Part shown: piece by piece, positions 24,338-28,449 of the stretch
Layout: every line of letters starts with the position of its first letter
Numbering within the stretch: the stretch's first letter is position 1
NCBI GenBank assembly: GCA_900553695.1
Contig: USEM01000013.1
Coordinates: 1-28,449 of the forward strand
Length of the DNA: 28,449 nucleotides
Direction: 5' to 3'
From: an uncultured Clostridium sp.
GTDB taxonomy: Bacteria > Bacillota > Clostridia > TANB77 > CAG-508
Made by a program: the position numbers and the translations under genes
Notes under the pieces: generated by a model
What the model was told of the DNA's origin: nothing
The model's input: only the letters and a program-made list of their open reading frames with translations
Database searches by the model: none

Positions 24338-26975
24338 ATGAGTTTAGAAAGTGAATTAAAAATGCTTCCAAGAGAGAAAATCTTACCAGAAAATGTTTTA
24401 GATTTATTAAAACAAAATGGATATGTTATTCAGGGAGAGCTAAAATTAAAACCTCAAGAGGATACATATTATGATAATTCAGAGCAAAGCCTTAATAAAT
24501 CAGGGGCAAGCTTTAGGATAAGAAGGAAAAACGATGGAGCAGTTGTAACATATAAAACACCTATAAACTCAAATGAAGGCTTCAAACAAAGAGAAGAAAT
24601 GGAAGTTGAAATTCCAAGTACATATATTGGTGAAGATGGCAGTATAGATGTGAAAGATGCTATAAGTGTTTTAAAAAGCCAATTCCCAAATGCACTTGTA
24701 CCAGAAGGGTTAGATGTAGCAGTAACAGTTAAAAACAATAGAAATAAAGTAAATGTTCAAACCCCAGAAGGAACAGTAATAGAACTTGCATTTGATGATT
24801 TAAATATAACAGATGCACACGGTAGCAACTTTAAAATGAAAAATGAAATAGAAAGTGAAATACTATCAGGAGAACCAAGTGAATTAAAAAATGTTCGTAA
24901 GATAATTGGAGAAAAATTTGATGTTCAAGACAATTCATTATCAAAATATTCAAGAGCTATGAAAGAAATGCAAGAACAAAAAGATAATCTTTCTTTAGAA
25001 GAGGTTACAACTTGCTCTATTCTCAGTCACATTATAAATACAAAAGAATTTGAACAATTAAAAAAGAAAGGACAAATTCTATATGATTATAGAGTGGATT
25101 TTCCAGAACAACTCGAATTGAAAAATTTTAGAAATCCACAATATTTAATGAGAAAAATATCTGAAATTAAAAGACAGAAAAATTATCAACCAGGTAAGAT
25201 TAATAATCTAGAAGATATGTTTTTATGCTTCTTTTCTGATATGGATTATCAAGATATTGAGTACAAGCTAGTAGATTTCTTAAATAAAAATTATTATAGC
25301 GAAAATGCACCAGCAACAAATAGAATGCTTCATTCTCAACAAGTAATGCTAATAACTGGTTTAATTGCAAAAAGTAAAGCAATTCCTGAAAGTGAGCAAA
25401 ATAGATTACTATGCATGACATCTGGATTAGTGCACGATATAGGACATGTGCCAGGAGCACATGCAACAGAAAGAATTTTGGCTGATTATGATGGATTTTT
25501 CTCTCATGAAGTTAATGGTCAAAAAGTTGTAAGAGATATTGTTAGTCAAAAAGAAGAAAGCATCATTGCAGCTATAAAAGAATACTATAAAGATACAGGG
25601 GAAAATTTTACAGATAAAAATATTGAAGAGGAAGTTCATAGAATAAAAACTAAAATTGAAGAGTCAATAGAAGCACATAGTAGAACAAATAGTGAGCAAA
25701 GAGGCGCTGGAACAGTAGTACAACTACCAAGAGAAGCGGATAAAATATGTTATAGTGTTAGCGATATTGTAGACGTTATAAGAATAAGAAACAGAAAAGG
25801 ACTAGAGCCTGTGAAATTTTTCCCAGATGAATGGAAAAGTGAAGTAGAAGAAAAGCTAGGAAGAGGATATGAAACAGAAAAAATAAAGGCAAAGGTTGAA
25901 GCTATTGAAAAATCTATAAGAACAAACAACTTTGGTGAGATAGCTACAAGTATTGCTAATACAGTAAGGAGAAATCAAGCAGATTCTAAAGTTTATTATG
26001 ATGTTGAACAAGATACTTGGGAAATAATAAATAAAATGATTGGATATGTTGCGGATTTAAGAAAACAAGGTCAAGTTACAAGTAGAGAAGATGTGGTTAC
26101 AAAGGCATCAAAACTATTTATAATTAGAACTTTTAATGAAGCTTTAAAAAGAAATGATGGAAATATAGATAAGGCTTGGAATAAAACATTACAAATAGTT
26201 ACCAAAAGTAATGATTTAGATTTATTAAATTGTGTTGAACAGATTAGAAAAGCAGGAGTTGAAAATCCAAGGTTAATAGAGAATGCATCAGCTAAAGGGC
26301 GGTATACTAGATGAAAGTAAATTGTTACAATTAGATAAATCTGATAGACAAATAAAAATGATTCCAGATGGTCAGTTTCAAATAAGTGATATACAATCAT
26401 ATCTTGGAGCAAATTGGGATATTCAGGAGCCAGAGAAAATAAGAGATTCATATTTTAAGCATAGAGATGGGGTATCAGTTTGCTTAAGGGAATTTCCAGA
26501 AAAATCTAGAAGACAATTAATTGTTAAAAGAAGTAGAAATAAAGCAGGAGTTACTCAAATGGAAAGAGAGAGGTTCTCACACGAAACTGAAATTACTACT
26601 CCAATTGAAACTTTAATTGATGAATTTAATAAAAAATATGAAGAAACAAGTATAGATGTGAAAAAATGTCCTTTAGAATGTATAATAGAAACAAGAAGAA
26701 TGAATAGTATGAATGACGATGGTGTTATAATAAGAAGAGATGTTTCCGAGGTTCTTGGGGAGACTGGTAAGGTTAAGCTTCCTGAAACAATTGAAATTGA
26801 CTGTGCTGATAAGGGAAAAATGAAAGATATTAGAAAGAAAATAAGCACAGCACTGAAAAAAATAGGAATAGATTTAAAAGATGTTACAACAAAAGAAACA
26901 AAAGAAAAAATGGCAATTAGAGTATTGGACGAACAAGGTAATACTAAAAATCAAAAGCTAGGAGAGGATAGATAA
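24338..26975 (+). CDS. CYTH - HD phosphohydrolase - CYTH protein, with a +1 shift at CGG
   Basis: The N-terminal 210 residues look like a CYTH (triphosphate tunnel) domain: ESELKMLP, QEDTYYDNSEQSL, FRIRRKNDGAVVTYKTP and KQREEMEVEI. The middle has an HD domain of dGTPase-like type (RMLHSQQVML near 332, LVHDIGHVPGAHATE at about 364-378, EADKICYSVSDIVDV). At CGG 26300-26302 (codon 655) the first frame stops soon at TGA. Skipping C gives ASAKG-GILDESKLLQL and a second CYTH-like domain (RDSYFKHRDGVSVCLRE, RRQLIVKRSRN, CIIETRRMNS). The full product is 878 residues, and the length of 2638 is 3n+1. It probably acts on nucleotides or polyphosphates, but no specific reaction can be named. AGGGGG precedes the ATG. 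Confidence 0.75.
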
Positions 26976-26982
26976 AAAAGAC

Positions 26983-27011
26983 TTGAAGTATACATAAAAA
27001 CGTGATATAAT
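26983..27011 (+). promoter_or_regulatory. Promoter of the GC-rich HD cassette
   Basis: TTGAAG (26983-26988) and TATAAT (27006-27011) are 17 bases apart. The predicted leader of about 80 bases contains a small GTCT/AGAC hairpin and ends in AAGGAGG (27082-27088). Confidence 0.7.
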
Positions 27012-27096
27012 GTATGAGTATTCATTTTTTTAGTCTTCCTTGCGAGACATCTAAGTATTAAAGCAGGAGACAAATAATTTTAAGGAGGAAATGAAT

Positions 27097-28239
27097 ATGA
27101 GATTAACCTTTAAAACTGTGGGTGCAACGAACGAGGTTTTCAAACGGTTGTGCTGCCTGAGAAGGTGGACGCACTTCGTTACGGAAGACAAGTACAACGA
27201 GCTGGCAAAGCAGTCTTTGAACTGCATTACAGCTTTCTTCCTCGCAACATGTGCAGAACACGAAGGCAAAACCATCATTTGGGAACGCTTCCCGAAAATC
27301 GCAATCTACAGGGCCTTCCAGAAGACCTATGTGTATTTTGATACACCGGAGTTCATCTTGAAGGACATTTGTCGTGTGGGCAAGATTGAAGCAGATATCT
27401 TCGATCAAACAACTCGGCAAATCATTGCTGAACAGACCGATGATGCTTTTGCAGATTTTATCTGCGAAGGTATTGGAACGTATGAAGCCCAAATCTACAA
27501 GGCTGCAACCAAACTCGCGACATTCATCGAACTTTTGGAAAATGAGAGAAAGATGAATGGTGATTTCATTCATAAGTACCATGAAATCATCGAAACCCTG
27601 AAGGAATATGAAGATATTCCCATGGTAAAGGAGCTTTCTACCAACCCTGAGCATCATATGTTCAAGGTTATCCAGCACCTTTCCCAACTCCGTAACCAGA
27701 ACCGGTGGGCTGTGAATGTGTATAACATGGAGTGCTCTGTATTGGGCCACCTGTTTGACACGGCAGTGTTTGCCTACTACATGTCTCTGGAGCAGGACAT
27801 GGAAAATGAAAAGCTGGCAACCAGAATGTTCTTCATGGGAATTTTCCATGATGTCGCTGAAAGCTGGACTAAAGACATTCCGTCCCCCATTAAGGACAGG
27901 GTGAAAGGCTTCAGAAAGGCTACCGAAGAGTACGAAAACATGATGATTGAGGAACACATGTATGATGTTCTTCCTCGGTATGTGTCCGATGCCTTGAAAA
28001 AGGTAATGTTCGAAGAGGATGGCAATCAGGAGTTCCATGCACTCATCAAGGGTGCAGATTATCTTTCTGCAGACAGCGAATGCTGGAGGCAGTACAAAGC
28101 AGGAAGCAGAGATGAGTACTTCAGGAATGCAACTCTGAGAAGGAAAAACAGAATTGAAGCAGGCAAGGAAGTTCTGACTCCGGCTTGTAGGGAGCTGTTT
28201 GAGTACTTCGTGGAATACGAAAAAGGTTTGAATCTCTAA
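27097..28239 (+). CDS. HD-domain hydrolase (YfbR-like), GC-rich, probably transferred
   Basis: The 380-residue protein has a C-terminal YfbR-like HD domain with LGHLFDTAVFAYYM, MGIFHDVAESWTKDIPSPIK (H-D pair) and LIKGADYLSADSECWRQY. This resembles 5'-deoxynucleotidases. The N-terminal half (about 20-170) seems a diverged copy without the HD pair. Start ATG 27097 has AAGGAGG eight bases before it. ATG 27091 lies too close to that site. Codon use is plainly different from all neighbours: many G/C third positions, and four in-frame CGG arginine codons (27145, 27415, 27703, 27976), while no AT-rich gene here uses CGG as arginine. If CGG were skipped, the frame would stop after about 20 residues. 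It has its own promoter and terminator. Confidence 0.85.
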   Translation: MRLTFKTVGATNEVFKRLCCLRRWTHFVTEDKYNELAKQSLNCITAFFLATCAEHEGKTIIWERFPKIAIYRAFQKTYVYFDTPEFILKDICRVGKIEADIFDQTTRQIIAEQTDDAFADFICEGIGTYEAQIYKAATKLATFIELLENERKMNGDFIHKYHEIIETLKEYEDIPMVKELSTNPEHHMFKVIQHLSQLRNQNRWAVNVYNMECSVLGHLFDTAVFAYYMSLEQDMENEKLATRMFFMGIFHDVAESWTKDIPSPIKDRVKGFRKATEEYENMMIEEHMYDVLPRYVSDALKKVMFEEDGNQEFHALIKGADYLSADSECWRQYKAGSRDEYFRNATLRRKNRIEAGKEVLTPACRELFEYFVEYEKGLNL

Positions 28240-28241
28240 TC

Positions 28242-28266
28242 AAAGGCCACCTAATTGGTGGCCTTT
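28242..28266 (+). terminator. Terminator of the HD cassette
   Basis: AAAGGCCACC (28242-28251) pairs perfectly with GGTGGCCTTT (28257-28266) around TAATT, followed by ACTTTT. Confidence 0.85.
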
Positions 28267-28320
28267 ACTTTTAAAATAAAAAAAAACTTAAATAAATTTG
28301 AAAAAAATTCAAAAAAACAC

Positions 28321-28349
28321 TTGACAGGTTAAGAAAAATGTTGTATTAT
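28321..28349 (+). promoter_or_regulatory. Promoter of the tRNA-Lys gene or cluster
   Basis: A perfect TTGACA (28321-28326) and TATTAT (28344-28349) are 17 bases apart. An AAGCAGT/ACTGCTT hairpin lies in the leader at 28354-28378. Confidence 0.8.
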
Positions 28350-28398
28350 AGAAAAGCAGTTGTTCAAAACGACTGCTTCTATAATTCGAAAGAGTTAT

Positions 28399-28449
28399 GG
28401 GCTATTAGCTCAGGTGGTAGAGCACTTGACTTTTAATCAAGTTGTCCGC
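28399..28449 (+). tRNA. tRNA-Lys (anticodon UUU), cut by the window edge
   Basis: Acceptor GGGCTAT starts at 28399, the D-stem is GCTC/GAGC, and the anticodon stem CTTGA/TCAAG holds loop CTTTTAA with anticodon TTT. The T-arm and 3' acceptor lie outside the window. Confidence 0.9.

Noticed and set aside
26291..26302. A -1 slippery heptamer (AAAGGGC) at the CYTH-HD junction.
   Set aside because: The word is in the wrong phase and the needed shift is +1, not -1. The CGG next to it agrees with the other five sites.
7234..26975. Explaining the six frame breaks as homopolymer or methylation-linked sequencing errors.
   Set aside because: The sites are not in long homopolymers, many out-of-phase CGG words in good genes show no break, and all six extra bases fall in one reading phase, directly before GGN.
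27103..28038. A 311-codon open frame on the minus strand opposite the HD gene.
   Set aside because: It is a shadow of the GC-rich gene. Its cysteine, histidine and phenylalanine-rich translation has no family pattern, whereas the plus-strand frame has a clear HD domain, ribosome binding site, promoter and terminator.
1..28449. CRISPR arrays, insertion sequences or rRNA genes.
   Set aside because: No regularly spaced direct repeats, transposase motifs or rRNA-like conserved segments were seen on either strand.

Overview
The window looks like the chromosome of an AT-rich, spore-forming Clostridia-type Firmicute. Sporulation and germination genes (sigH, sleB, ypeB, an alpha/beta-type SASP) sit beside the Gram-positive tadA - SRP RNA - dnaX - ebfC - recR cluster. 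Nearly all genes have AT-rich codon use and strong Shine-Dalgarno sites. The exception is one GC-richer gene near the right end.

Layout. 1-600: tail of an upstream gene, a terminator and a decayed amidase-domain pseudogene. 605-5347: sigH, tRNA-Arg(CCU), tadA, a membrane-anchored unknown, the small SRP RNA, dnaX, ebfC and recR. 5535-6660 (minus): a diacylglycerol glycosyltransferase-like protein. 6760-9079: sleB, ypeB, a 186-bp palindrome and a SASP gene. 9210-19331: one long operon for export and synthesis of a teichoic-acid-like or capsular polymer (ABC exporter, three glycosyltransferases, TagA, UDP-GlcNAc 2-epimerase, LtaS-like sulfatase, GtrB-like glycosyltransferase). 19370-20460 (minus): the lipid-carrier sugar-phosphate transferase TagO/WecA. 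20521-23927 (minus): a small type IV secretion/conjugation module (TraG/VirD4, VirB2-like, VirB6-like, PrgI) with no VirB4 behind it. 24050-26975: a small redox-disulfide protein and a CYTH-HD-CYTH protein. 26983-28266: a self-contained GC-rich HD-hydrolase cassette. 28321 to the end: a tRNA-Lys gene with its promoter.

The main result is a decoding anomaly. Five genes (ypeB, tagO, the VirB6-like gene, traG, the CYTH-HD gene) look frameshifted, with six breaks in all (two in tagO). Every break lies exactly at an in-frame CGG codon. Each is repaired by skipping the C (+1), so that CGGN is read as a GGN glycine codon. In tagO this restores two strongly conserved family motifs. Reading every CGG in the AT-rich genes by eye, I found no in-frame CGG used as arginine: all six in-frame occurrences are shift sites. 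The pattern suggests that CGG is not an arginine codon in this organism and that it promotes efficient +1 frameshifting or four-base decoding. The GC-rich HD gene contains four in-frame CGG codons that must be read as arginine, so it conflicts with this rule and is probably foreign.

Apart from that, the polymer genes form one pathway: TagO loads the first sugar on undecaprenyl phosphate, the epimerase and TagA add ManNAc, the other glycosyltransferases extend the chain, and the ABC transporter exports it.
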